NCBI GenBank assembly: GCA_905220665.1
Contig: CAJNAR010000175.1
Span: 276,973 to 340,972 of the forward strand
DNA length: 64,000 nt
From: Albugo candida
Taxonomy: Eukaryota > Oomycota > Peronosporomycetes > Albuginales > Albuginaceae
Reading direction: 5' to 3'
Both the position numbers and the translations under genes were made by a program. Below the pieces are notes generated by a model. It was not told where the DNA came from, ran no database searches, and worked only from the letters and a program-made list of their open reading frames with translations. The first letter of the stretch is position 1, and every line of letters begins with the position of its first letter. Positions 11,940 through 21,767 of this stretch are shown here, one piece after another.

Positions 11940-14074
11940 TTGTTGATGAGTCATCACCCCTGTGTGATGACGTGGAAAGTACCCGCTACCCCCGGTATAA
12001 CGGTACAGGGTAATACTGGTGTCGGAAGTGATACCGGTGGTACATGCGGTACTGTCATTGCCTCGTCAAAGGGTGAAGCAAAGGCAACTGCAAGTGTGGA
12101 CGACACCAAAGGTCCCACCCTGGATGACATTATCAAGTCACAGGAGTCCTTACATTAGGATAAGGCTAGAGCTCGGGCGAAATTTCGCGTCGAGCTCCCA
12201 AAGCCAAAAACCTCGGATATAGAGGCTATCATGAAATTGTATTCTGATGGAGAGCATCCACAGTGGTCAGCCTTGGATGCAAAATTGGAAGCAGCGAAGC
12301 CTTTTAAGGTCTCCAAGGCCACCTTTCCCATGATTCTGGAAACAGGTCAAGCGTTGGTGCGTACAACAAATGAAAAAATCCTGTCTTCCATTATGAAGGA
12401 TCATGGGAGTCCAGTATTCGAGAGCCTAATGGAGAGCAGAGCCATTGCTCAAGTATCAAAGATGCCTGGTGGCAATCTTCGGGTGATGGTTTCCGCCGAG
12501 GATGCTTGTCAACAGCTGGAGTGCCAGCCGATAATCATTCTCGGGTCTCAGTACTTTTTTTTGGGTGTACGATTCTCTCGAATCCAAATACTATCTGGAC
12601 ATATTTGGAGTGGGGTGTAGGAAGAGCGGATCCCCATCTTACGTTCCCTCCACGGTTAAAAATGCCCAGTAGTCTATGCTACTTTCCGCGAAACTGTCTC
12701 GTGTAAGGGTGTCATGATGCCGACGTGGATAGTGTACTTTAGTGCTCCTACGTGTCCTCCACAGCTGGTCCGCATCGGTAAAGTATGCGAACAGATTGCA
12801 TACGAAAAGTTGCTTTATCCTGTGCGAGGGAAATACGATCCTATCCTATCGGAACGACCACGTTTTGGTCAACATGGCCCTTATTGCTTGAATTTGGGTG
12901 CAGCTTCTTCCACTGGACCACGGCAAAAACAAACCAACTAGCAAAAAGAAAACGCAAAACCACAATCAAAATTAACCGCAACAGAAACCGAAAAAGCAAC
13001 CAAAACAAACAACCGCACCAACCGCGCTCGTGGTGGTACCACAAAAAGTAGTGCAGCCGTTTCCCAGTCAACAACTGGAGACGCGGAAATCTGAACCGAA
13101 TTTATCCAATGAAATCTCGTTGGAGCTTAATATTCCAACCACTATAACAACATCAGGAGCATCGGCCTTATTGAAGCCGTCTCCTCCCATCCTCCAACTG
13201 AAAAGGCCATCGTACTCACAGCCACGGGTGGAGCGGGATGGGGATGTATCCATGAAGTTAGCATGAACGAGTGGAAAACGTAACCGGGTGGAGCCGCTCG
13301 AACAAATGGTCTCCAAAGCACCATCTCTTGCGCTTCCAAAGTTAGCGACCTGAAATTATTTTTCTGTGCTCGCAGCTATGGAGGTGGAGAACGAAGAAGT
13401 AAAAACGGTTGCCAATCCGGAGAATGTAAATCGCGTTCAAATTATCCCCGTGAAAGCATGGATGCCAAAAGAGGTGGCCACCTCGAAAGAGGCTGCACAC
13501 TTCTATCAGAAACGGCATACAACAATCGAGAAATCGGAGCGACTAACCAGATTTGGCGAGATAGGGGAGCTAATGGAAATCGATCCCAAAAAATTCCTTC
13601 ACTCGCTTCAACCGGACAAGTTGCTTGAAGCGGATGCTTACATCCCTCATGTGCGGAAGCTAGTCAGTTCTGCACAAATCCGGACAAAATTATCCGAGCG
13701 GCACTTAATCATCCGATCACGATGAATGGTGTGCTACTCGCGTGTATGGAGTCGATTGATAAAGCGTTGGATAATTGCCGCATCTGCTCATGATAAATCG
13801 GGTTTTTGCAGCGTTCAATTTCGGTGAAGATGTTACGTTTGCGACGCGATGGAGTCGCCACGTTGATGGAAAAGTTCTCTCGAAGCGAACTGTTTTGGTT
13901 GAGAAAGTGATGTCGTGGTGGATGTCAGTGCCGGACATAGTTCTCGGTTTGACTCGAGCAACCAAAAGCGCTCGCTTTTTTGGAACTTTTATTTCTAAGT
14001 ACTGCTCCGACATTCTACACAAACGATCACTGGATCCAATATCTCAACGATGGACCAGTGATCTGGATTTCTGA
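11940..14074 (+). pseudogene. LINE ORF1-like region, broken
   Basis: 11,940-12,620 is one frame interrupted by a single TAG near 12,158. It contains a Gly/Thr-rich start and a charged helical stretch (PKPKTSDIEAIMKLYSDG). 12,714-12,941 gives WIVYFSAPTCPPQLVRIGKV and ends HGPYCLNLGAASSTGPR, a block I associate with ORF1 of oomycete L1/Tx1-like elements. 12,940-13,030 is Lys/Asn-rich. 13,366-13,725 gives another ORF1-like block (AWMPKEVATSKEAAHFYQ), and 13,775-14,074 continues in a shifted frame. The role in intact relatives is binding of element RNA. This copy has at least three frame changes. Confidence 0.5.
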
Positions 14075-14479
14075 GTCATCATTGTCGTTTAATTCCAACT
14101 AATGTGATCATATCCTTCTTCCGCTCCGATGAGGGCATAAAGAGTTGGTCTCGATGTCTTGGAGGTAAATGGCGCGGAGTTCTTCATGGTGACATAGCCG
14201 AGCTTTCAGTCAACCTTAGCTTTTTTCCAGAGGAACATACAACACTGCACCTCTCACAACAGGATGGTGAAACGAGGTTGATTTCTGGTCCACGACAGCT
14301 TGAATGCTGAGGGCTAGTCGATTATTTCAACGTGGAAGAATATCTCAGCACTCACGCCGAATGTTAATGGAATTCATAAAAATGGTCATCTTTTTATCAA
14401 CCACATCCTATCACAACACTCCATTCGTTGTGTTCAAGAAACCAAGTTTCACAATCACAACCAACTGGACTCATTTCAG

Positions 14480-14845
14480 TCTTTATTACATTCGAAAATG
14501 CAGCACAAAATGTTTGTCAATGATCACAACAATGCTTTTCTCAATCCGACTCAAAACCGCAGTGGCGGCGTCATGAAAATCCTTCGTTCGGACTTTCCCG
14601 GTTATACAACAGATGTAGACCTCACCGAACAAGCATTCGAAATCGCTACTTGGTTTTGCATCTTCTCATTCACGATGCACCGTGTATATTCACAATGTAT
14701 ATGCACCAATCAAGGCCGAGGAATGAGTGGTTTTTTATGAGCTATTGCTCTCCAACACTTTCGAATCGACCGCAACACATATCGTATTTGTTGATTTCAA
14801 CACACACTCTACCCATCTATCGATCCTTCGAGTGGAATAAAAGAT
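14480..14845 (+). pseudogene. APE-type endonuclease remnant of the LINE
   Basis: Across frame changes the region reads a YMHQSRPRNEWFF-like block (compare the N-Y-A-P...R..FF element of APE endonucleases), followed about 30 codons later by IVFVDFN, which resembles the conserved GDFN catalytic motif with G changed to V. Its position directly upstream of the reverse transcriptase fits ORF2 of L1-like elements. The motif change and frameshifts indicate loss of function. Confidence 0.5.
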
Positions 14846-15174
14846 AGCCGACGTGATGTTGAGTCCAGCCAGCGTGTTTTGGAAGTCGCAGCAGCTCGAC
14901 ATCACATTCAAGACACCAACGAATCACGGTATTTTTACGAGTCGAGTCTCGAACATTTCAGAATCTCAGTCGAGAGTAATGCGAAATAAAACCAAAAAAT
15001 GAAAGCTTCGACCATCACGTAAAGCATATGGAGAACTCTTCCAAGCATTTTTTTCGCCCTCCGGATAGTTCTTCTCGTCGCGTGCCGATCAAAAAGGTTA
15101 CAAAACAATGTGGCACCGTGACATCGAACCCAAGGGAGATTATTGACAAATTCAGAGATCATTGAGGTGGTGTC

Positions 15175-16161
15175 ATGGGCTCATTTTATAGCTCCGAGAC
15201 CAACTCAAATGATCCATGTGCAAGAATGCAAAAAAAGCTACTCGACTCGATCCAAGCTTCCCTTACTTTCGAAGAGCAATACCGTCTCTTAACTCGCTTT
15301 AGTACGATCGATATGGCGGAAGCGATCAAGCACATGCGGAGGAGTTCTTCTCCAGGTATGGATGGACTACCAGCTGCATTTTATCAGCTTGATCTGGAAA
15401 CGTTTGGTGAGTGTCTGAAGATCGTGTTCGAATATCAGCTGGAAAAAGGAATTTTACTTCGATCACAACGTCACTCAGCAGTCACAGTTTTATACAAAAA
15501 AGGATCACGAGGTGATCCTAGCAACTATCGACCGATCGCACTACTTTGCGTCGATGTGAAAGTACTTTCAAAAGTGTTGGCGTATCGATTGCAACGTTTT
15601 TTGCCAAAATTGATCCATCAAGATCAAAAAGCATTTGTGCGCGGAAGGTCAATGCATCATCATATTCGACATCTAACCGACATCCATGACTTGGTGAATC
15701 TCCGTGGGGAAGAAGCGTATGCGACTTTTCTCGACTTTGAGACAGCTTATGATCGAGTCAATTGGACGTACATGTTTCGCGTTTTGGAAAAAATGGGCGG
15801 TGGAAAAAGTTTCATCGACTGGGTTCGTTTCTTGTACAATAACACAAAGGCTCAGTTGATGATTAATGGAAATATCACACCGTCCATTACACCACAACGT
15901 GGAGTGAAAAAAGATGATCCTCTCTCAGCATTACTTTTTCTGATGACGATCGAACCTTTGGGGAATTTACTTCGACAACATGAAAAATATGGAATTTGGA
16001 TCAATAGCACGACTGTCGCAACTGAATTATTTTTTGCGGACGATTTGACATTGCTTTCAGAGACACCAAATGGTGCTTTGACGCAAGTCGAACTCGTTCA
16101 AGTCTATTGCGATGGATCGGGTGCGAAACTCAACTTGAATAAATCATCTTTGCTCTCGTGA
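15175..16161 (+). CDS. LINE reverse transcriptase fragment (ORF2 part)
   Basis: An open frame of 328 codons covers most of a non-LTR reverse transcriptase domain. Visible motifs in order are SSSPGMDGLPAAFYQ (residues ~63-77), NYRPIALLCVDVKVLSKVLA (~117-136), DQKAFVRGRSMHHHI (~150-164), TFLDFETAYDRVNW (~185-198, catalytic Asp in FLDFETAYD), QRGVKKDDPLSALLF (~243-257, where many relatives have G.RQGDPLSP), and ELFFADDLTLLSE (~285-297, the FADD catalytic box). It ends with a TGA straight after the SGAKLNLNKS motif, so the thumb and C-terminal zinc region are absent. The first Met is only the first in the open frame. The real ORF2 began upstream with the endonuclease. The domain residues are intact, but the protein as a whole is truncated. 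Confidence 0.8.
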   Translation: MGSFYSSETNSNDPCARMQKKLLDSIQASLTFEEQYRLLTRFSTIDMAEAIKHMRRSSSPGMDGLPAAFYQLDLETFGECLKIVFEYQLEKGILLRSQRHSAVTVLYKKGSRGDPSNYRPIALLCVDVKVLSKVLAYRLQRFLPKLIHQDQKAFVRGRSMHHHIRHLTDIHDLVNLRGEEAYATFLDFETAYDRVNWTYMFRVLEKMGGGKSFIDWVRFLYNNTKAQLMINGNITPSITPQRGVKKDDPLSALLFLMTIEPLGNLLRQHEKYGIWINSTTVATELFFADDLTLLSETPNGALTQVELVQVYCDGSGAKLNLNKSSLLS

Positions 16162-16227
16162 ATCGGACCATGCTGTGGACGCTACCGCACTGCAGGACTA
16201 GCAACGAGGGACATATTAATATATATT

Positions 16228-16300
16228 ATTGAAGATAGCCTAGGCAACTAGAGAAGTCAGTTAGTCTAATTCTAGTAATATCGACACCTCCAACTAAGGT
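16228..16300 (+). repeat. LTR-end fragment at the outer edge of the left arm
   Basis: It contains GATAGCCTAGGCAACTAGAG and AATTCTAGTAATATCGACAC, the terminal part of the LTR-like repeat at 11.25-11.75 kb. It forms the boundary between LINE debris and the left arm, and has an inverted partner at the outer edge of the right arm. Confidence 0.6.
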
Positions 16301-18416
16301 CCTTATTTGAAACAAACGGATGGAACGTTCAAATAATGACCACTTGATGTAACAACGTAGTGTACTAAATGAAAACGCAATTGATTATTATCGTATATTC
16401 AATTATAATTCCGGGCGATCGTGTATATAAATAGGCACGTAACTCATTTTCGATCAGCCTAGACTGCACTAACGCTCAAATCATCCACATTACAAAGAAC
16501 TGCTGTAATCAATCCTCATATGTCGCTGTTGACGTAATGATGGGCTTTTAAAGTTACCAAGAACCCATTGTTGCCTCCTAGCTACACCGTTCTTGTTTTT
16601 TAGCACATAAAAGGTACCTAATCCGGTGTACACCTGAGCGCTACTTCCAAGTTCTTGCTATAGATTTACCAAATACACCGCGCCTCCACCATCTCTATGT
16701 AGCTTTGGACTAGCAAAATCTGCTGGAGTATCATCGACCTCGTGACACTCGAAGTATGACTATAGCAGATTATTGACAAACCGGAATAGATAAACCTGAG
16801 AGTGTGCACATTGTATTAGGACGCTGATAGCATCAAAATTTTGTAGAAGCGAGAGCTTAGATAAAGAATTTGCTCATTGGTGTCTCTCGTAGTAAGATAC
16901 CAAATTTGTTCTGCTTTTAATTTCTCTTTATCCCACTTTTGCTTCCAAGTTTATCCAAATGGCTACTGCACTTCTCTTGGACCATTCGAAAACTCATTTC
17001 GTAGGTTGATCTGTACGGAAAATCGAAAAAGGATATATTTTTCACGGATAATCTTTGTATCAGTTAATGATTGATTCTGACATGATCGAAGGCGCTTGGC
17101 AGGAAATGCCAAGAACAACTTCATTCGTCGTGCACATTTACCCAGAATAAATGTCAATGGGATCAGCTAGCTTTGCACAATTCACACAGCATATCATCAA
17201 CGAGCGAGGTGCATGAGCTCGTCTTTTATTATATTTCAATAGTGACACACACGCAAACGATCGTTGAGATTCATACCCTGAGTTCAATGCCTTTTCTATA
17301 TAAAATCACTCATCATGTAGGCGTGAAACAGATTTAAACGGTGCAAACTCAAAATGAGAAGGTGCGCTCTACTTGAGATTTGTTGGCTGGATTGCCCAGT
17401 TTGAAGGTTATAAAGGTGAGGAACCTGAAAAATGCGGAGTGTCCTCCCAGTCAAGTAAGATAAGAGATAGTGCCTGCTTATCCGTTGTATTACATTTTCG
17501 TCGCTTCAAGAATGATTCCCACAGCATCGGTTAGCTCTTCCTGTCTGCCAGAAATTTCCGAAACTTGCGAAGTAGAAATCATTATCTTTCAATTTGATCA
17601 ATTGAACCAGGGTGGATTCTACTATAATTTGTTTTGGAATTGACTCAGAATGTTCTATCTGATCTTTGAATCGTTGTATCACTCGTATCGATGGGCGTGG
17701 CATTATTTTTAGCATCGATAAAAGTAATAAAAAGATGTTCAATCACCATACCCATTACATTGGACACTGTGCCTCAGAAAAGGAAAAACTGACGTCATAT
17801 TCAACTAATGTCTGCCGAAGCGTGAATTTGACGGGATGTTCTCATCAGACTAGTAGCTGTACATATAGTACACAATACTCTTTTCTGTACATGCCTTTTC
17901 TTCTCTATCGCCACGCGACAATGTGAAAATGTTCACGTATTTTAACATCACAGTTCAGCTTTGTGATGATGTCTCTGGTGAGACGCATCAGCCCAGCACT
18001 TAGCATGGGCAGCTTCTCTACATTTGACACCAGATTGACACCAGATTATGCGGTAATAACTGTATAAACCTGATCGTTTTGATGTCATCAAGTGTCGGGG
18101 TGTATGTAAAGTGAGGGCACACAAGTAACGTGGTCAGAAAAGCCAGTCATCGCAAAGCGCTTTTGTATCAAATTCTGTCCTGCCACGTCGAAAGAATAAA
18201 TAGCTGTATCACTATTAGCACCTACTCAACAGTACTGTGACACCAAGATATCACAAAAGTAGCTGGTCAAGAAAAGATGCGATACCTTTTACTCAGGAAT
18301 TATGAGGGTTTCTCACGACACGCAGGTAGGTGGACTCGTGTCCTGTCAGATGTTCTTTACACATATGGGGCGGCTGTTCGCAGTAACGCATTCTGGATTT
18401 GACAGCCTGTTCATCA
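16301..18416. other. Left-arm outer region; small open frames of uncertain status
   Basis: Mostly non-coding. An 86-codon plus-strand frame at 17,666-17,926 is open in both arms (right copy 57,414-57,674, minus strand) with a handful of substitutions. On the opposite strand a 78-codon frame (17,506-17,742) containing LKDNDFYFASFGNFW is open only in the left arm. Neither is recognised. The ~0.25 kb upstream of the LPMO-like gene contains an AATAAATAGCTG stretch that could act as a core promoter. That is a guess. Confidence 0.35.
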
Positions 18417-19358
18417 ATGGCATTCAGAACTATTTTCTCATTTCTACTTTTATCGAAACTGCTCAGCGTTGCGCAGAGCCACGGGACTATATTTTGCCCA
18501 GCTTGCGCACTAAAAGATATAAAGAAGAAAAGTCTTTTTGTTGGAAAAGTTGATTTTGGAAAAGTATTCAAAGGCACGAAATTCCCAGAAACCGGAACGG
18601 ATAGAAATTATGAAAAGCTCATGTCTGTCTGGGATCCCAACACACTCAGTGTCAAAGAGATTATACAAAAGTATGCAGTGCCAACGAATGGAGGCAACTT
18701 CGAGACCGGTCAATGTGATAAAAATGGTGCGCCTGTCAAACTTCCAAAGAGTATTTATTTTGGAAAGAGAAATGTCTTTGGTTTTGAAGGTTTCGTACAC
18801 AGAGGACCTGTTGAACTATATTGCGATAAAACTCGTTTCATGTTTTTTAAAGATATCCAGAAAATCAACAACCCTGGGAACAAGGGTTTAGCTAAAATAG
18901 ATTTGAAGAACACTAGTTCGTGCGCTAAGGCTAAAACCTTCCAATTATTTTGGCTGGGATCACAATCAAAAGCGGAGGGAAATAGCCAGGCTTATGTATA
19001 TTATCTCAACATCGATGAGAATGCTGGCCCAGGAACGCCCGGTGAATATAAACTAAGGTGTCCGCCGAATGGTGGAGGCTCGAATGCCACTACTCCGGGA
19101 AATGGTGGCTCGAATCCCACTACGCCGGGGAATGGAGGCTCGAATCCCACTACGCCGGGGAATGGAGGCTCGACTCCCACTACGCCGGGGAATGGAGGCT
19201 CGAATCCCACTACGCCGGGGAATGGAGGCTCGAATCCCACTACGCCGGGAATGGTGGCTCGAATCCCACTACGCCGGGAAATGGAGGCTCGAGTCCCACT
19301 ACGCCGAAAAGTGGGGGGTCGAATCACAACATGCCGAAAAGTGGAGGACCGACGTTGA
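18417..19358 (+). CDS. Secreted LPMO-like protein, left-arm copy (frameshifted tail)
   Basis: The first ATG gives a classic signal peptide (MAFRTIFSFLLLSKLLSVAQS, residues 1-21) followed directly by His22-Gly23. A mature N-terminal histidine is the hallmark of lytic polysaccharide monooxygenases, which use it to hold copper. A CPAC pair follows at 27-30. The second conserved histidine is His128 in VHRGPVELYCD, resembling the HxGPxE element of LPMO second histidines. A later TFQLFWL block and QAYVYYLNI resemble the family's C-terminal core. From about residue 220 a 10-residue Gly/Ser/Asn/Pro/Thr repeat begins. One base is missing near 19,249, so the frame switches and ends at 19,358 in an Arg-rich tail, while the ancestral Lys-rich end survives in another frame to 19,615. 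The oomycete family AA17 is the closest I can suggest. Family identity and substrate are inferred. Confidence 0.7.
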   Translation: MAFRTIFSFLLLSKLLSVAQSHGTIFCPACALKDIKKKSLFVGKVDFGKVFKGTKFPETGTDRNYEKLMSVWDPNTLSVKEIIQKYAVPTNGGNFETGQCDKNGAPVKLPKSIYFGKRNVFGFEGFVHRGPVELYCDKTRFMFFKDIQKINNPGNKGLAKIDLKNTSSCAKAKTFQLFWLGSQSKAEGNSQAYVYYLNIDENAGPGTPGEYKLRCPPNGGGSNATTPGNGGSNPTTPGNGGSNPTTPGNGGSTPTTPGNGGSNPTTPGNGGSNPTTPGMVARIPLRREMEARVPLRRKVGGRITTCRKVEDRR

Positions 19359-19425
19359 ACCCACCGGGAAGTGGAGGGCCTACGTCCAACCCACCGGAAA
19401 GTGGAGGCTCGAATCACAAGAAAAT
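19072..19425 (+). repeat. 30-bp coding minisatellite, left copy
   Basis: About seven near-identical 30-bp units encode GGSNPTTPGN-type decapeptides. They are followed by about four diverged units (GGSSPTTPKS to GGPTSNPPES types). Since 30 is a multiple of three, unit gain or loss keeps the frame, but the single-base gap near 19,249 does not. The left array has one more core unit than the right-arm array. The unit is stop-free in the other two forward frames, giving WRLESHYAGE-like and ARIPLRRGME-like repeats. Confidence 0.85.
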
Positions 19426-19615
19426 TAATGACAACACGAGCTCAAAGGAAAAGGATGTTGAAAAAGCTCCAGCGAAGCAAAAACCTGAGGTGTCAATGGT
19501 GGGTAAGGTATCAGCATACAACGCAGATGCAAAGGATGGGTCAGGAAAACCAAAGTCGTCAGGCAAGAAGAAGAAAAAGAGTTGCCAAGAAGTGACAGAA
19601 TATTTGGAAAAGTAA
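19247..19615 (+). pseudogene. Out-of-frame Lys-rich C-terminal tail of the left LPMO-like gene
   Basis: Downstream of the one-base gap the repeat continues in a different frame, then runs through a Lys/Glu-rich segment to the end GKKKKKSCQEVTEYLEK and a TAA at 19,613-19,615. The same tail with few changes is present in the right arm, also out of frame with its signal peptide. Conservation of the reading frame implies it was the original C-terminus. It would be translated only after a frameshift, or if the gap is a sequencing or assembly error. Confidence 0.65.
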
Positions 19616-19808
19616 GAAATCAAGCTACGTTGTCTGCAAGAATTTAAATTGAACTGTTATTACTCTTTCTGGAACTTGTATGACGCTACCTACCCTTATG
19701 CTGCGTATGAGTTGCATAGCTTAGTGAATCTCGGTTTATAGTTTGCTGCAAGCTGAACCGAGCCGCTGCCGCACACGGTGTCTTTCCCGAGTACACAGAT
19801 AAGGTCAG

Positions 19809-20105
19809 ATGATATGTGGGTGCGACAACGTTATTGACGGTTTTGTGCACCGTAACATATCAATACTTCCTGTTTGCTTCGCTTTTCAAAGTGCAAAGGC
19901 TCATGGATATTTCCAGTTTGCCGCAAGACCGTTGAGCCCCTTCCATTTCCAAAAGATTCTTCGGTTAATAGAAATTGGCCAATGGATGTTTGGCTTGGTC
20001 GTCTGCGTGCTGAAGTATCCTCACCCCCGAATATTGCACAAGTACAACAAGTTCAAGATGCCTAGCTTGTGCACATTTAAAACTTATGATCAGAAATGGG
20101 GATAA
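19809..20105 (+). CDS. Small open frame, identical in both arms, unknown
   Basis: A 98-codon frame is identical in translation to the right-arm frame at 55,258-55,554 (minus). An overlapping 63-codon frame (19,874-20,065; SSVNRNWPMDVWLGRL) has a composition more like a real exon. It lies ~190 bp downstream of the LPMO-like gene. No motif, signal peptide or splice support is seen. Identity may simply reflect a recent duplication. Confidence 0.25.
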   Translation: MICGCDNVIDGFVHRNISILPVCFAFQSAKAHGYFQFAARPLSPFHFQKILRLIEIGQWMFGLVVCVLKYPHPRILHKYNKFKMPSLCTFKTYDQKWG

Positions 20106-20518
20106 CGGGCAGCTTGCTCTTCTTTTTATGTCGAGCATGATTACGTTTCAGCTGCTGATTTGGTAGCTAGGTCTGAATCTCAAGCCTTGATGTCGACAAG
20201 CTAAACACAGTCGCAGCAATGAATAGAAACAAAGCGCGCCTCAAATTATGATGAAGCTGAGTATAGCATTTGCCGAAGCCACGGGGGGCCATTCTAATAT
20301 ATCGGAAGACAGAAATGAAAATGGTTTTTTAGCTTCAGAGCCACTGAAAATTCATCTTGACACCATCAGGAAGACAATATTCATAGATTGAGGAGAACCT
20401 AGCAGGACAGCTAGTAAACTAATCACCACGTCGATAATCTTTTCTTGTCTACGTTCCGCTCATGATGTCCACATGTAGAAAACAACATATACCAGCACTC
20501 AGTTTTCCTCCAAAACAG

Positions 20519-20806
20519 CTATTTCATGGTAGGAGAGTTGATAACTGTGTGGCTGGCATAAGGTGATGGTCGAGCGCTTCGCAGAAAAGATGCCTGACCC
20601 ATCGTGAATGCTACAGAACCAAAACTGTCTTTGATGAAAGAAATAAGCGTAGTGCTCTGTGTGCCAATTGAAGCACGCAAAGATTCATACATACTGATTG
20701 AACTTAGTGCATGTGTATCCCTCCATGAGACTTTACCATGAGAAAAGAAGTATTCAGTGATTTTTGTAAAATAATGAAAACGTGGTGGGCTTACAAGGAT
20801 AGTCAA
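20519..20806 (-). CDS. Small open frame, identical in both arms, unknown
   Basis: A 95-codon frame on the minus strand (start HYFTKITEYFFSHGKVSW region, end VINSPTMK) is identical in translation to 54,557-54,844 (plus) in the right arm. It is Ser/Thr/Tyr-rich with no recognised domain. It lies between two other small frames in an otherwise non-coding part of the arm. Confidence 0.25.
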   Translation of the reverse strand: MTILVSPPRFHYFTKITEYFFSHGKVSWRDTHALSSISMYESLRASIGTQSTTLISFIKDSFGSVAFTMGQASFLRSARPSPYASHTVINSPTMK

Positions 20807-21149
20807 ACACCATGGACATAAAAGACTATCTTGTTTTCCAATTCAGAAGGACAGGCGACAACAAACATGGGCATAAGCCTCTCCGTTATTCATCAGATGT
20901 ACATGCAAAGTTATATTTTCCTGCAAGCTTCTAATCGAGGCTATTAGCCAACAGGTATCTGACGAGAGCTGTCAACGAGCTGGGCTGCTGTACGTACAGA
21001 AATATTAGTTTTATACGAGAACCGTTCGTCCACCATATTTCGGTATATTTCGGTCAGTAGTAGCTCATCACAAGTAATGACAAATTAATGATACGGTTGA
21101 TGTCGTGTAAAGAATTGCTGTAAGGACCTTGATCGTTTAGATCAAGTGA

Positions 21150-21353
21150 GTGTTCGAGCCGTCGGAGCTGGGACGGCTCACATCTGAGGCGATGACATCG
21201 GTGTTTAATCGATGCATCTTTGATAATGTGTCAAGCGCAAGGAACACAATTGTCACACTTCTTAGTTCGATATTGTATACTCTATGTGCTGATGCATTGC
21301 AGAGGAGAATAGACTACATGTGGTCGTGCAAATCACGAAGAGTAATCCACTGA
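21150..21353 (+). CDS. Small open frame, identical in both arms, unknown
   Basis: A 67-codon frame (begins MFEPSELGRLTSEAMTSVFN) is identical in the right arm at 54,010-54,213 (minus). No motif is recognised. It could be an exon or a chance frame preserved by recent duplication. Confidence 0.2.
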   Translation: MFEPSELGRLTSEAMTSVFNRCIFDNVSSARNTIVTLLSSILYTLCADALQRRIDYMWSCKSRRVIH

Positions 21354-21533
21354 TGAAACATTTCTGATTTCTCCCATAATAAAGTCCAAGCTGAACGACT
21401 TTTTAATGCCTGCGGTGTGATTTCCATATTTAATAATGATAGTTCTCTTTTGACAGATCCTTCTGCTTTGAAACAAATTACGCCTTCCTAACCTTCCCTT
21501 TGCCTTCGGTCATTTGTCTCTCGGAGTTGAGCA

Positions 21534-21767
21534 TCAGAAGAGGCGAGCTTCATCCATGCTGTAGTTGTTCGCTATGGAAACCCTTCGAATCGCATCAGCC
21601 ACGCAGATATTTGCCAAAACGCGTTGCACCGCTCTCACCATAAAGATTCGTCTTTTGAGCCATGACGCATTCAGGGCCCATTCTTTCGAGAAGGACGATA
21701 GCCGATCTTCATGTGAGCGGTCAAACGTGGCAGCGTTTATCATAACACCGCTCATTATTACGCGCAT
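21534..21767 (-). CDS. Open frame with exon-like composition, broken in the right arm
   Basis: Seventy-seven codons on the minus strand read SKEWALNASWLKRRIFMVRA then VLANICVADAIRRVSIANN. The composition is helical and protein-like, but no family is recognised. The right-arm equivalent (53,597-53,791) loses one T in a run near 53,747 and ends early in a different frame. The left copy is therefore the better preserved version of a possible old exon. Confidence 0.3.
   Translation of the reverse strand: MRVIMSGVMINAATFDRSHEDRLSSFSKEWALNASWLKRRIFMVRAVQRVLANICVADAIRRVSIANNYSMDEARLF

Larger units (their letters stand above)
11940..16165 (+). mobile_element. Degenerate Tx1/L1-like non-LTR retrotransposon (LINE)
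   Basis: Three coding zones appear in the expected order on the plus strand: an ORF1-like zone (11,940-14,070), an APE-endonuclease remnant (about 14,500-14,830) and a long reverse transcriptase frame (15,175-16,161). Zones 1 and 2 are broken by stops and frameshifts. The 3' part after the reverse transcriptase is missing: coding sequence stops shortly after an AKLNLNKSSLLS motif and gives way at about 16.2 kb to an LTR fragment and the left arm of the inverted duplication. The copy cannot be autonomous. Confidence 0.75.

Noticed and set aside
19001..19417. Long minus-strand open frame across the minisatellite
   Set aside because: The 30-bp unit is stop-free in several frames, so antisense openness follows from the repeat. 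No start context or homology.
19069..19428. Arg-rich (ARIPLRRGME) repeat frame as a separate gene
   Set aside because: It is the second forward frame of the GGSNPTTPGN minisatellite. It is expressed, if at all, only through the frameshift of the LPMO-like gene.
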